NCBI RefSeq assembly: GCF_002863305.2
Contig: NZ_CP136962.1
Span: 1,736,001 to 1,800,000, forward strand
Direction: 5' to 3'
Source: Neisseria perflava
GTDB lineage: Bacteria; Pseudomonadota; Gammaproteobacteria; Burkholderiales; Neisseriaceae
DNA length: 64,000 nucleotides
Of this stretch, positions 29,566-38,252 are shown in pieces. A program made the position numbers and the translations under genes. Every line of letters begins with the position of its first letter. Position 1 is the first letter of the stretch. Under the pieces are notes generated by a model that had not been told where the DNA came from, did no database searches, and saw only the letters and a program-made list of their open reading frames with translations.

Positions 29566-29925
29566 TTACTGCTGCTGAGGATTCGGAGCAACAGGAGTTG
29601 TATTGTTTTGTGCAGGCGTTGCAGGCTTAGGAGCTTGCTGGGTCTGCTTCACATCGCTGAAGTCTAAACCGTGCTTATTGGAGTGGGTGTGAATATACAC
29701 CATTGCCATGCAGGTCGCAAAGAAAAATGTTGCAGCAACGGCAGTCGAGCGGCTGAGGAAGTTGGCATTACCGGCAGAACCGAATACACCTTGCGCGCTA
29801 CCGCTGCCGGAACCGAATGTTGCGCCGGCATCCGCACCTTTACCGTGTTGCAGCAATACTAACACGATTACAAATAGAGCGGAAATAATATTAATAATCC
29901 AGATAAGGGTTTTAAAGGCTTCCAT
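29566..29925 (-). CDS. secG: Preprotein translocase subunit SecG
   Basis: A 119-residue protein starting at the ATG at 29925. It has two membrane helices (FKTLIWIINIISALFVIVLVLL and TAVAATFFFATCMAMVYIH) joined by the SecG-type Gly/Ser loop QHGKGADAGATFGSGSGSAQGVFGSAGNANFLSR, then a Pro/Gln/Asn tail. It assists SecYE in protein export. The start of the upstream frame (24 extra codons) overlaps tpiA and is rejected. tpiA is 7 bases upstream, as in many beta-proteobacteria, and tRNA-Leu lies 15 bases downstream. Confidence 0.93.
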   Translation of the reverse strand: MEAFKTLIWIINIISALFVIVLVLLQHGKGADAGATFGSGSGSAQGVFGSAGNANFLSRSTAVAATFFFATCMAMVYIHTHSNKHGLDFSDVKQTQQAPKPATPAQNNTTPVAPNPQQQ

Positions 29926-29932
29926 ATGTTTT

Positions 29933-30706
29933 CTACGAGGCTTGTGCTGCGTTGATGATGGCGGTAAAGGAGTCATATGATAATGACGCGCCCCCAACCA
30001 ATGCGCCGTCTACATGAGGTACTGCGAAGATGTCGGCCGCGTTATCCGCTTTCACACTTCCGCCGTAAAGAACGCGGATTTTAACATCGCTTCCGCACAA
30101 AGACAAGATTTCTTTGTAGATAAATGCGTGCATGTCGGCGATTTGTTCGACGGTGGCGACTTTGCCTGTACCGATCGCCCAAACCGGCTCGTAGGCAACG
30201 GCGATGTTTTTGGTGTTCAAACCTTGCAGGATGGAAAGCTGGTGGGCAATGACTTCGTGTTCTTTACCGGCTTCGCGTTCTTCCAAGCTTTCGCCGACGC
30301 ACAACAATGGAATCAGGCCGACGTTGAGGACGTTTTCCATTTTGCGGCGTTGGATTTCGTTTTTCTCGCCGAAATAAAGGCTGCGCTCGGAGTGGCCGAT
30401 GAGGACGATGTCTGTACCGATGTCGGCAAGCATTTCGGCGGACACTTCGCCGGTGTATGCGCCGTTATTCGGGAAACGGCTCACGTCTTGCGCACAGGTC
30501 AAGATGCGGTTGTTCAAAACAATCTGCATGGCGTTGTGCAGTTGCAACAGATAAACGGTCGGAGCGGCCAGGCCGATTAACACGCGTTCTGCGGTTGGCA
30601 TGACACGGAAGCGGTGCATAAGTGCATTGTTGTTTTGGAGTCGGCCGTTCATTTTCCAGTTGCCGATAACCCATTTTTGGTCCCACATTCCGATTTGGTG
30701 ATACAT
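29933..30706 (-). CDS. tpiA: Triosephosphate isomerase
   Basis: A 257-residue glycolytic enzyme: [16 protein letters not shown] (catalytic Lys), [10 protein letters not shown] (catalytic His), [20 protein letters not shown] (catalytic Glu and loop 6) and [30 protein letters not shown]. It interconverts dihydroxyacetone phosphate and glyceraldehyde 3-phosphate. The ATG at 30706 has GGAG eight bases before it; an ATG six codons in (30688) is the alternative used by shorter annotations. It is followed by secG after 7 bases. Confidence 0.96.
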   Translation of the reverse strand: MYHQIGMWDQKWVIGNWKMNGRLQNNNALMHRFRVMPTAERVLIGLAAPTVYLLQLHNAMQIVLNNRILTCAQDVSRFPNNGAYTGEVSAEMLADIGTDIVLIGHSERSLYFGEKNEIQRRKMENVLNVGLIPLLCVGESLEEREAGKEHEVIAHQLSILQGLNTKNIAVAYEPVWAIGTGKVATVEQIADMHAFIYKEILSLCGSDVKIRVLYGGSVKADNAADIFAVPHVDGALVGGASLSYDSFTAIINAAQAS

Positions 30707-30890
30707 CTTTATTGCTCCGTGTGTTGGTTGTTGCTTGCTTGTAGCGTCGTGTAATGTGAAAGTTTAGTGGATATATGTGCGCTTGGCAATTATTAACGGG
30801 CCTCCGGGGCCGTCTGAAAGATGGCACACTCTCCGACAAGGATTTATAATGTATGCTTCGATAAAATTAAGAATTGAACGGAGCACAAAT

Positions 30891-31547
30891 ATGGACTTTG
30901 AAAAAGCGCGTTTCAATATGGTTGAACAGCAGATTCGTCCGTGGGATGTCTTGGACTTCGACATTTTGGATGCTTTGGAGGAGATCGAGCGCGAACATTT
31001 CGTCGGCGAGGCTTTTCAAGGCTTAGCCTATGCGGATATGGGGCTGCCGCTGGCCAACGGCCATAAGATGTTGGAACCCAAAGTCGTTGCCCGCCTGGCT
31101 CAAGGCTTGAAACTGAAAAAAGATGAAACCGTCTTAGAAATCGGTACAGGCTCAGGCTATGCAACCGCCCTGCTGTCCAAACTGGCCGGCACAGTCGTGA
31201 CCGACGACATCGACGCCGAGCAGCAGCAACGCGCCAAAAAAGTTTTGGACGAATTGGGCTTTACCAACGTCGATTATGTGCAAAACAACGGCCTGACCGA
31301 AGCATCGCAAGGCGCTCCTTTTGATGCGATTTATGTGGGCGGCGCAGTAGACAGTGTACCTGAAATTCTGAAAGAGCAACTGAAAGACGGCGGCCGTATG
31401 GTGGTCATCATCGGCCGCAAACCGGTACAACACGCGCTTTTGCTTACGCGCAACGGCAACGAGTTTTCCGAAAAGGTATTGTTCGACACCGTCGTGGCAC
31501 ACTTGGAAGACAAATCGGCCAATCCGTTCGGCGATTTCGATTTTTAA
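30891..31547 (+). CDS. Protein-L-isoaspartate O-methyltransferase-like (PCMT family) protein
   Basis: A 218-residue protein from the ATG at 30891 (opening MDFEKARFNMVEQQIRPWDVLD). The SAM-binding motif I reads ETVLEIGTGSGYATALLSKLAG, with LEPKVVARLAQGL before it and the DAIYVGGAVDSVPEILKEQLKDGGRMVVIIGR stretch after, as in the Pcm family. Canonical Pcm has a G-D-G segment and TAPPA motif for the isoaspartate site that I do not see, so the true substrate is uncertain. DUS hairpin follows at 31553. Confidence 0.85.
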   Translation: MDFEKARFNMVEQQIRPWDVLDFDILDALEEIEREHFVGEAFQGLAYADMGLPLANGHKMLEPKVVARLAQGLKLKKDETVLEIGTGSGYATALLSKLAGTVVTDDIDAEQQQRAKKVLDELGFTNVDYVQNNGLTEASQGAPFDAIYVGGAVDSVPEILKEQLKDGGRMVVIIGRKPVQHALLLTRNGNEFSEKVLFDTVVAHLEDKSANPFGDFDF

Positions 31548-31552
31548 ACAAC

Positions 31553-31578
31553 AGGCCGTCTGAAAGTTCAGACGGCCT
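31553..31578 (+). terminator. Short DUS hairpin after the PCMT-like gene
   Basis: AGGCCGTCTGAA (31553-31564) and TTCAGACGGCCT (31567-31578) face each other across two bases (AG). No strong T-run follows. Confidence 0.6.
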
Positions 31579-31597
31579 CATACTTTTACCCAACCCT

Positions 31598-31927
31598 ATG
31601 ACCGACATCATCCAACTCTCGCCCACCGAATTGAAACAATGGCAGGACGAAGGCCGCGCATTTCATCTGCTCGACGTCCGCACCGATGAAGAACGTGCCA
31701 TCTGCACCCTACCCGCCGCCATTCATATCCCGATGAACCTCATCCCCCTGCGTCAAAATGAGCTGCCCGACGATGATTTACCCATCGTCGTTTACTGCCA
31801 CCACGGCATCCGCAGCCTGCACACAGCAATGTATTTGGAAGACGCCGGATTTGAAAACCTTTACAACCTGCAAGGCGGGATTGATGCTTGGGCAATGCAG
31901 GTGGACAACAAAATGATGCGGTATTGA
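31598..31927 (+). CDS. Single-domain rhodanese (sulfurtransferase)
   Basis: A 109-residue rhodanese domain: LLDVRTDEERAICTLPAAIHIPMNLIPLRQNEL, then DDDLPIVVYCHHGIRSLHTAMYLEDAGFENLYNLQGGIDAWAMQ. The cysteine in the VYCHHGIRS loop is the persulfide-carrying active-site residue. It moves sulfur to thiophilic acceptors; the exact pathway is unknown. It starts 20 bases after the PCMT-like gene's hairpin and converges with the antiporter gene downstream. Confidence 0.9.
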   Translation: MTDIIQLSPTELKQWQDEGRAFHLLDVRTDEERAICTLPAAIHIPMNLIPLRQNELPDDDLPIVVYCHHGIRSLHTAMYLEDAGFENLYNLQGGIDAWAMQVDNKMMRY

Positions 31928-31942
31928 ATCGGTTTTATCAAT

Positions 31943-31979
31943 AAAAGGCCGTCTGAAACTGGATTTCAGACGGCCTTTT
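31943..31979. terminator. DUS hairpin, convergent terminator of the rhodanese and antiporter genes
   Basis: AAAAGGCCGTCTGAAA and TTTCAGACGGCCTTTT pair, with T-runs on both strands, 16 bases past the rhodanese stop and 15 bases past the antiporter stop on the other strand. Confidence 0.85.
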
Positions 31980-31993
31980 TCAAACCTTTCTGT

Positions 31994-33424
31994 TTACGCT
32001 TGTAAGCTAGCGACAAACTGCTGTACGGCCGGCACAGCCAAAATCAACAGCAATACCAATACGGCTTTTTCCATACGGTTGAACTGACAACTTCCGTAGT
32101 GTTTCTTTTGCGAATAGAGAAACAGCAATACGCCGGGCAAATAGAGCAAGACTGACAGCAGCAAATATTCCGTGCCTGCCGCATAGACAATCCAAGCCGC
32201 ATAAAGCGTTGCTGCCGCGCCGATAAGACGGTATTTTGCTGCAGCCTTTTGTGTCAGCGATAATTTGAGCAGATATGCACCAATTAACAGATACGGTATC
32301 AAAATCATGGAAGTCGATACCATCAGCAAAGCAGAATAATCCTCGCCTTTTAACCACACCAGCAATAGGCAAAACTGCACGGTCAAGGTGGTAAACATCA
32401 ACGAACCCTGCGGCACTTCGTTTTTATTCAACGGGATAAACGATTTTGGAAATGCGCCGTTTCTCGCACCCATGTGCGGAATCTCGGTCGCATACAGCGT
32501 CCAGCTTAAATAAGACGACAGCACAGACACAATCAGGCAGGAAGAAATCAACACTTTACCCCAAGAGCCCACCATGTGCGCCAACACGCCCGCCATAGAC
32601 GGATTAGCCATTGCAGCAATATCCGCACGAGGTAAAATGCCTTGAGCCAAGACGGTAATTGCCACATACATTGCCAGCGTCAAGCTGACTCCGATAATGG
32701 TCGCTCGACCAACATCAGCACGACTTCGCGCATGCTTGGACAAAACCGCCGCACCCTCAATACCGGTAAACACCCACAGCGTAATCAGCATTGTGTTTTT
32801 CACCTGCGTCATCAGGCTGACATCAGGATTTTCAGGCGTAGCAAGGCTCGCCCCTGTCCAATCGGACATAAACACTTCGGTTTGAAAGAAATAGGCTGCC
32901 ATACCAATAAATAAAATCAGCGGAAATACTTTGACTGCCGTCGCAATCAGGTTCACTCCTGCCGCTTCTTTAATACCGCGCACTACCAACCAGTAAATCA
33001 GCCACACAATTACTGATTCTCCAACAAAAGCAGCAAATGTGTTGCCTTTGCCGAAAATCACGTTGTCCGGCGTATCGACAAATCCGCCTACTGCTTCAAA
33101 CGCAACCACCAAATAGCCGACAATACCGACCGTGGTGCAAAGCCAATAGCCCCACGCCGAGAAAAAACCCATCAAATCGCCGAAGCCGTCGCGGGCGTAC
33201 GTATAAATACCACCGTCCAATTCGGGCTTAAGTTTGGACAAGGCCGAAAATGACAGGCCGAGAAAGATAATGCCCACACCGGTAATCAGCCAACCCAACA
33301 GCAAAGCCTGCGAACCTGCAACGGCAGCCATATTCTGCGGCAGGCTGAAAATACCCGAACCAATCATGGAACTGATAACCAAGGCCGTCAGTGCAACCAA
33401 GCCGATTTGAGATTTTTGCGGCAT
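31994..33424 (-). CDS. Basic amino-acid/polyamine (APC family, ArcD-like) antiporter
   Basis: A 476-residue inner-membrane protein with about 12 helices. The opening GLVALTALVISSMIGSGIFSLPQNMAAVAGSQALLLGWLITGVG with GSGIF is the APC-family substrate motif; ELDGGIYTYARDGFGDLMGFFSAWGYWL is typical of the arginine/ornithine-type exchangers. It likely swaps arginine for ornithine or a related basic amino acid. No arginine deiminase genes lie nearby, so the substrate is inferred. It has no close operon partner. Confidence 0.88.
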   Translation of the reverse strand: MPQKSQIGLVALTALVISSMIGSGIFSLPQNMAAVAGSQALLLGWLITGVGIIFLGLSFSALSKLKPELDGGIYTYARDGFGDLMGFFSAWGYWLCTTVGIVGYLVVAFEAVGGFVDTPDNVIFGKGNTFAAFVGESVIVWLIYWLVVRGIKEAAGVNLIATAVKVFPLILFIGMAAYFFQTEVFMSDWTGASLATPENPDVSLMTQVKNTMLITLWVFTGIEGAAVLSKHARSRADVGRATIIGVSLTLAMYVAITVLAQGILPRADIAAMANPSMAGVLAHMVGSWGKVLISSCLIVSVLSSYLSWTLYATEIPHMGARNGAFPKSFIPLNKNEVPQGSLMFTTLTVQFCLLLVWLKGEDYSALLMVSTSMILIPYLLIGAYLLKLSLTQKAAAKYRLIGAAATLYAAWIVYAAGTEYLLLSVLLYLPGVLLFLYSQKKHYGSCQFNRMEKAVLVLLLILAVPAVQQFVASLQA

Positions 33425-33522
33425 GTTTATTCCTGATTTTTATCATTATGTGTTTGTGAAGCGACGGCATTACCGGCTTTTTTAGCCTGTTCTAACCGTA
33501 TCAAAATATTATGCAGCCACTT

Positions 33523-34410
33523 TCAGACGGCCTTAAATCCTTGCGCCAACGCACGGATATGTTCAGGTGCGATACCGCAGCACCCACCGATGATTTCAGC
33601 ACCCAAATCCGCCCATTGTCTCGCCCACGCCAAATAATTTTCCGGCGTGGCATCAGCGCGAATCGGATCCAAACCGTCGTTGGCATCGTTCATCTGTCCT
33701 TTTACCGGTTCAAATGCATTGGCGTAAACACCCAGTTTCAGACGGCCTTGGGCTTCATGTGCCACTTTCAAAGCTTCCGCCATCACTTCAGGCTGACTGC
33801 AATTGAACAACATTGCCGCCGCACCTATTTCTACCGCGAAATCCGCCGCCTCGTGCACGGTTTCTCCCGAACGCAACACCGGTACATCATGTGGCATCGT
33901 ATCTTCCAAAGTAAACAACACCCAAAACGGCTTACCGTCATCAGGCAGACTGCTGCGCCAGAAACGCGCTTCTTCCAAGCTGGATACGGTTTCTGCCAAC
34001 CAAATATCAGCAAACGGCATCAAACCCGATATTAAAGGGCGCGCCAAAGCAGGTGCGACTTGTTTGTCAAACAAGTCAGGGCGGTAAGAACCGAACAACG
34101 GCGGCAGGCTTGCGGCTACTTTTGCAGTAGTCCCGCTTTGTTCCACCGCTTCACGCGCCAAACGGCCGGAAAGCCTTGCCCATTCGGCAGCTTGAGCATC
34201 AAAGCGCTCCTGCCCGATATGAAACGGAACAAGCGCATAGCTGTTGGTCGTAATCACCTGTGCACCGGCCTGGAGAAAATCCAAATGCGTTTCACGCACA
34301 ATATCCGGCGTTTCCATCAAAGCCAAAGCAGACCATTCCGGCTGACGAAACGGTGCGCCGCGCCGATGCAGTTCACGCCCCATTCCGCCGTCTAAAATCG
34401 TTACTGTCAT
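33523..34410 (-). CDS. mmuM: Homocysteine S-methyltransferase
   Basis: A 295-residue protein beginning at the ATG at 34410 (MTVTILDGGMGRELHRRG). It matches the zinc-dependent S-methylmethionine-homocysteine methyltransferase family: DGGMGREL at the start, TTNSYALVPFHIG, LFNCSQPEVMAEAL (first zinc Cys), and GAEIIGGCCGIAPEHIRAL near the end (two zinc Cys). It would make methionine from homocysteine and S-methylmethionine or SAM. An AGGTCGATC ribosome site precedes. The symbol is by family; the donor is inferred. No S-methylmethionine permease lies next to it. Confidence 0.88.
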   Translation of the reverse strand: MTVTILDGGMGRELHRRGAPFRQPEWSALALMETPDIVRETHLDFLQAGAQVITTNSYALVPFHIGQERFDAQAAEWARLSGRLAREAVEQSGTTAKVAASLPPLFGSYRPDLFDKQVAPALARPLISGLMPFADIWLAETVSSLEEARFWRSSLPDDGKPFWVLFTLEDTMPHDVPVLRSGETVHEAADFAVEIGAAAMLFNCSQPEVMAEALKVAHEAQGRLKLGVYANAFEPVKGQMNDANDGLDPIRADATPENYLAWARQWADLGAEIIGGCCGIAPEHIRALAQGFKAV

Positions 34411-34512
34411 GATCGACCTCCAATGATGAATTTTTAAAATCGCCATTCTACGCTTTTTTAACTCTTTACCTTTAATCTATGAAAAACTAAACTTATGCAG
34501 TTTAGTTATATA

Positions 34513-34547
34513 AAAGGCCGTCTGAAGCAGGATTTCAGACGGCCTTT
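34513..34547 (-). terminator. DUS hairpin after the 230-residue periplasmic protein
   Basis: AAAGGCCGTCTGAA and TTTCAGACGGCCTTT pair, only four bases beyond the stop of the gene at 34552. Confidence 0.8.
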
Positions 34548-34551
34548 ACGA

Positions 34552-35244
34552 TTATTTCACAAACCGTGCATCTGCCATAAACGGCCGTGTAGCGGCTGGT
34601 TTAGCGGAATAGAAGCGGGAGAAAGTGCTGTCGATTTTAGTCTGTATCGGCTTACCGTCCAATGTTGCCGATGCTTCCAATTTCACACCACCGCCACTGG
34701 TTTCACCCAATTTCATATTTGGCAACGTCAGTTTAGCAATATTGAGTTTCACATTTTCCACTTTGGTATCGGGAGACATCAGCTGTTTGCCGACCGGACG
34801 GATTTTTTCACCCTCATCATGAGGCGCAGCACCACCGTTATCGTCAACCACGCCGATATTAATCAATCTGGCAGACGCCAAATCCATCTTGCCGTTTTTG
34901 ACCGGAATACCGACAAACAGTTTTACGCCGCGATGAATGAACGTATTGTCCCGCCACTGAGTTTGGCCCTCTTTCGGCGGTTTGGTTTCTGCCACCACCG
35001 AATAAGTGCGGCCCATAATCATCAATTTATAACCTGGAATTTTTTTCGAACCGAATCCATCAGTGATATCTTCGACCAGTTGCGGCGCAGTCAGGGTTTC
35101 GTTTGCCAAAATACGGGCTGAAGTTTCTGCCAAATGGGCAGGCTTGCCGTCTATGGTCAATGCCTGTTCATGGCCGAAATCAGACGCAAATGCAGGCACG
35201 GCGGCCAGTGCAGCGGCCAATGCTAGAATACGGATAGTTTTCAT
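34552..35244 (-). CDS. Periplasmic protein of unknown function
   Basis: A 230-residue protein with a Sec signal peptide MKTIRILALAAALAAVPAFA (probable cut after AFA). The mature part has no membrane helix and no cysteine, is mixed beta-like (KLMIMGRTYSVVAETKPPKEGQTQWRDN; VKLNIAKLTLPNMKLGETSGGGVKLEASATLDGKPI), and ends RPFMADARFVK. I recognise no domain. It is probably periplasmic. It is transcribed alone, between a Met-related gene and fabF, with a DUS hairpin after its stop. Confidence 0.8.
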   Translation of the reverse strand: MKTIRILALAAALAAVPAFASDFGHEQALTIDGKPAHLAETSARILANETLTAPQLVEDITDGFGSKKIPGYKLMIMGRTYSVVAETKPPKEGQTQWRDNTFIHRGVKLFVGIPVKNGKMDLASARLINIGVVDDNGGAAPHDEGEKIRPVGKQLMSPDTKVENVKLNIAKLTLPNMKLGETSGGGVKLEASATLDGKPIQTKIDSTFSRFYSAKPAATRPFMADARFVK

Positions 35245-35368
35245 TGCAGACTCCTGATAAAAATGTAATTGGGTTGATTACCCGATAAAATCCGGGCAAT
35301 ATTGATTGGAGTCGATATTTTTATATAAATGATACAGATTATCAAGAATATTTGTATTTTAAAATAAA

Positions 35369-35405
35369 AAAAGGCCGTCTGAAAACCAAGTTTCAGACGA
35401 CCTTT
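35369..35405 (-). terminator. DUS hairpin after fabF, one arm with the GTC variant
   Basis: AAAGGCCGTCTGAAA pairs with TTTCAGACGACCTTTT (35391-35406): the right arm carries an A for G change, so a T:G pair replaces one C:G pair. It lies about 22 bases past the fabF stop. Confidence 0.75.
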
Positions 35406-35426
35406 TAATCTACTTAAAACCTTCTA

Positions 35427-36674
35427 TCAGCCTGTAAAGCGTTTGAATACCAATGTGCCGTTGGTACCGCCAAAGCCGAAGGAATTAGAGATGGCAACGT
35501 CGATTTTCGCATCGCGTGCTTCGTTGGCGCAGTAGTCCAAATCGCAACCGGCTTCAACGTCTTGTTCAAAGATGTTGATGGTCGGTGGAGATTTTTGCTC
35601 GTGTACTGCCAATACACTGTACAACGCTTCCACGCCGCCAGCCGCGCCAAGCAAGTGGCCGGTCATGGATTTGGTGGAGTTAACGATGACTTTGCGCGCA
35701 TGATCGCCCAAAGCGCGTTTGATGGCTTTGGTTTCGTTGGCATCGCCCAAAGGAGTCGATGTACCGTGTGCGTTGACGTAATCAACGTCTTCAGGATTCA
35801 GGCCGGCATCTTTCAGGGCACGGGTAACGGCCAATGCAGGGCCTTCTTCGTTAGGTGCGGTAATGTGGTAGGCATCTGAGCTCATACCGAAGCCGACGAT
35901 TTCGGCGTAAATTTTCGCACCGCGTTTTTTCGCGTGTTCCAATTCTTCCAACACCAGCACGCCAGCGCCTTCGCCGATAACGAAACCGTCACGGCCTTTG
36001 TCCCACGGACGGGAAGCGGTAGCAGGGTCATCGTTTCGGGTGGAAAGTGCCTTCATGGCAGCAAAACCGCCAACGCCCAAAGTGCTGATTGCGCCTTCCG
36101 CACCACCGGCAATCATCACATCCGCGTCGCCGTATTTAATCAGTCGTGCAGAGTCGCCGATGGAGTGTGCGCCGGTTGTACAGGCAGACACCATGCCGTA
36201 GCTCGGGCCGCGGTAGCCTTTCAGGATGGTTACGTGGCCGGAAATCAGGTTAATCAGCGAGCCTGGAATAAAGAAAGGATTGATTTTGCGCGCGCCACCT
36301 TCGATAACGGCTTTGCCGGTCGCTTCAATGCTCGGTAGGCCGCCGATACCGGAGCCGATGTTGACACCGACGCGGTCTTTGTCGAGGGTTTCCAAATCGT
36401 CCAAGCCTGAATCATTGATGGCTTGCAGGGCGGCAGCAATACCGTAGTGAATGAACACGTCCATACGGCGCGCTTCTTTCGCGCTGATGTATTGGCCGAT
36501 GTCGAAATCGCGCACTTCGCCGGCGATTTGGCTGTTGATGTCGGATGCGTCAAAGCGGGTAATCCGTCCGATGCCGCTTTTGCCTGCGAGCAGATTGCTC
36601 CATGCGGTGGCGACGTCGTTGCCGACCGGTGATACTTGGCCAAGACCTGTGATGACTACTCTTCTCTGACTCAT
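35427..36674 (-). CDS. fabF: Beta-ketoacyl-ACP synthase II
   Basis: A 415-residue condensing enzyme starting at the ATG at 36674 (MSQRRVVITGLGQVSPVGNDV). The catalytic Cys is in GMVSACTTGAHSIGDSA, and the two catalytic His are in VNAHGTSTPLGDANE and STKSMTGHLLGAAGGVEA; the glycine-rich end SNSFGFGGTNGTLVFKRF is standard. It elongates acyl-ACP with malonyl-ACP in fatty-acid synthesis. acpP lies 161 bases upstream on the same strand; the two are a conserved pair. The extra 25 codons of open frame upstream are rejected. Confidence 0.97.
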   Translation of the reverse strand: MSQRRVVITGLGQVSPVGNDVATAWSNLLAGKSGIGRITRFDASDINSQIAGEVRDFDIGQYISAKEARRMDVFIHYGIAAALQAINDSGLDDLETLDKDRVGVNIGSGIGGLPSIEATGKAVIEGGARKINPFFIPGSLINLISGHVTILKGYRGPSYGMVSACTTGAHSIGDSARLIKYGDADVMIAGGAEGAISTLGVGGFAAMKALSTRNDDPATASRPWDKGRDGFVIGEGAGVLVLEELEHAKKRGAKIYAEIVGFGMSSDAYHITAPNEEGPALAVTRALKDAGLNPEDVDYVNAHGTSTPLGDANETKAIKRALGDHARKVIVNSTKSMTGHLLGAAGGVEALYSVLAVHEQKSPPTINIFEQDVEAGCDLDYCANEARDAKIDVAISNSFGFGGTNGTLVFKRFTG

Positions 36675-36835
36675 GATAATCTCGCTGTTGGTTGTCGGGA
36701 TTTTCGCGGCAGCCTTGCTCTTTTTCTTCGTGAAACGGGCAAAACTCATGCCGTCTGAAATTTCAGGGGTTTAATAATAAGGTAAAAGCCTCTATTGCGA
36801 TGGCGCAGCAGAGGCTGGATGTTTGGTGCGACCGA

Positions 36836-37072
36836 TTAGCCTTGGTGGGCGTTGATGTAGTCGATAGCCAATTGTACGGTAGTGATTTTTTCAGCGTCTT
36901 CGTCAGGGATTTCGCAGCCGAAAGCTTCTTCCAAAGCCATCACCAGTTCTACGGTGTCCAGAGAGTCAGCACCCAAATCGTCTTGGAAAGAAGATTCGTT
37001 TTTCACTTCGGCTTCGTTTACGCCCAGTTGTTCAGCAACAATTTTTTTAACTTGTTGTTCGATGTTTGACAT
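36836..37072 (-). CDS. acpP: Acyl carrier protein
   Basis: A 78-residue acidic protein. The phosphopantetheine attachment site is the Ser of [21 protein letters not shown], standard for AcpP, with the conserved opening [30 protein letters not shown]. It carries growing acyl chains for fabF and fabI. Its upstream region, before the IS1016-like element, should hold the promoter shared with fabF. Confidence 0.97.
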   Translation of the reverse strand: MSNIEQQVKKIVAEQLGVNEAEVKNESSFQDDLGADSLDTVELVMALEEAFGCEIPDEDAEKITTVQLAIDYINAHQG

Positions 37073-37168
37073 GTCAGTCGTTCCTTTTCGCCTTGCGGCA
37101 GGTTGTTTAAGGGAAATAATTCGTCGGTATTGTACCGAATTCGGATAGAGTTTTCCATCTAATCCTGC

Positions 37169-37177
37169 ATTTTAGCA
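37169..37177 (-). promoter_or_regulatory. Possible extended -10 promoter of acpP-fabF
   Basis: On the minus strand TGCTAAAAT forms an extended -10 (TG at two positions before TAAAAT), about 97 bases upstream of the acpP ATG. No strong -35 is seen, which is usual with extended -10 sites. Prediction only. Confidence 0.45.
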
Positions 37178-37287
37178 CAGATTATTCAGTAAAAACCTGT
37201 TGTTGTGCATATTAGCATAGCCTGATTTTAACCTACAAGCGGGAATTTGTTTTTGTTACGTATTAACATTAACATTATTAAAAACAA

Positions 37288-38001
37288 GGGGCTGTACTAG
37301 ATTAGCAGATATGTTACCCTCGAAATATGAAGATAACACACTGCAAATTAAAGAAAAAAGTACAGAAAGAACTGCTCCGTTTTTTTTGTGCTGGAAGTTA
37401 CCGCCCGTTCTGCCGCCGATATTTTGGGTATCCATCCCAATTCGGCAGCACTGTTCTACCGCAAAATCCGCACGGTTATCAACTATCATTTGGCCTTGGC
37501 TGCCAATGAGGTTTTCGAGGGCTCTGTCGAGCTGGACGAAAGCTATTTCGGCGGACGGCGTAAAGGCAGACATGGTCGCGGTGTCGCAGGAAAAGTGGTT
37601 GTCTTCGGCATTCTGAAACGCAACGGACGGGTCTATACTGTTGTGGTGGATAATGCCAAGTCTGAAACGTTACTCCCTGTCATTAAAAAGAAAATCATGC
37701 CGGACAGCATTGTTTACACAGATAGCCTGAGCAGCTACGACAAGTTGGACGTGAGCGGTTTCATCCATTACCGCATCAACCATTCCAAGGAATTTGCAGA
37801 GCGTCAGAACCACATTAACGGCATTGAAAATTTTTGGAATCAGGCAAAACGCGTCTTGCGCAAATACAACGGAATCGATCGCAAATCTTTCCCGCTGTTC
37901 TTGAAAGAATGCGAATTTCGATTTAATTTCGGCACACCGTCTCAACAGCTTAAAATCCTGCAAAAATGGTGTGGAATTTAGGGCTAATCTAGTACAGCCC
38001 C
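37288..38001 (+). mobile_element. IS1016-like insertion sequence (IS1595 family)
   Basis: A 714-base element bounded by perfect 19-bp inverted ends: GGGGCTGTACTAGATTAGC at 37288-37306 and its complement at 37983-38001. It contains one transposase gene broken by a frameshift. Size, ends and protein fit IS1016 of Neisseria. No clear 8-base target duplication remains in the AT-rich flanks. Confidence 0.9.
37327..37981 (+). pseudogene. IS1016-like transposase, frameshifted at an 8-T tract
   Basis: The frame starting MKITHCKLKKKVQKELLRFF (37327) runs into a tract of eight T residues (37380-37387) and leaves frame; the remainder, VLEVTARSAADILGIHP onwards, continues in the next frame to 37981. With seven T the two parts would join into one protein of the expected length. 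Catalytic parts are intact: VELDESYFGGRRKGRHGRG, IVYTDSLSSYDKLD and HINGIENFWNQAKRVLRKYNGI. It is either inactive or restored by slippage on the T tract. Confidence 0.88.
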
Positions 38002-38252
38002 TTAAAAAATTTTGATGGCGGTTGCTGCTGAAAAAGTAGGAATTAGATTTGAGAGAAGGTTTTTGCATATGCTGGTTTCGTGAAGGCCTACGCAGGATCA
38101 GCGTTGTCAGCGTTTTCATGTGTATGCTAACCTTCTGCAAGGTATCTGCTTAATCATATTTGAAATCAGTATTAAAGCATAATTATCAGTATCCGAAATT
38201 CCAGTTAATTAAATATTCAGAGACAATCGTTAAGATTGATTTAAGGATGAAA

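Noticed and set aside
37280..38009. 8-base target duplication for the IS1016-like element
   Set aside because: The flanks AAAAACAA and TTAAAAAA are AT-rich but not identical, so no duplication is claimed.
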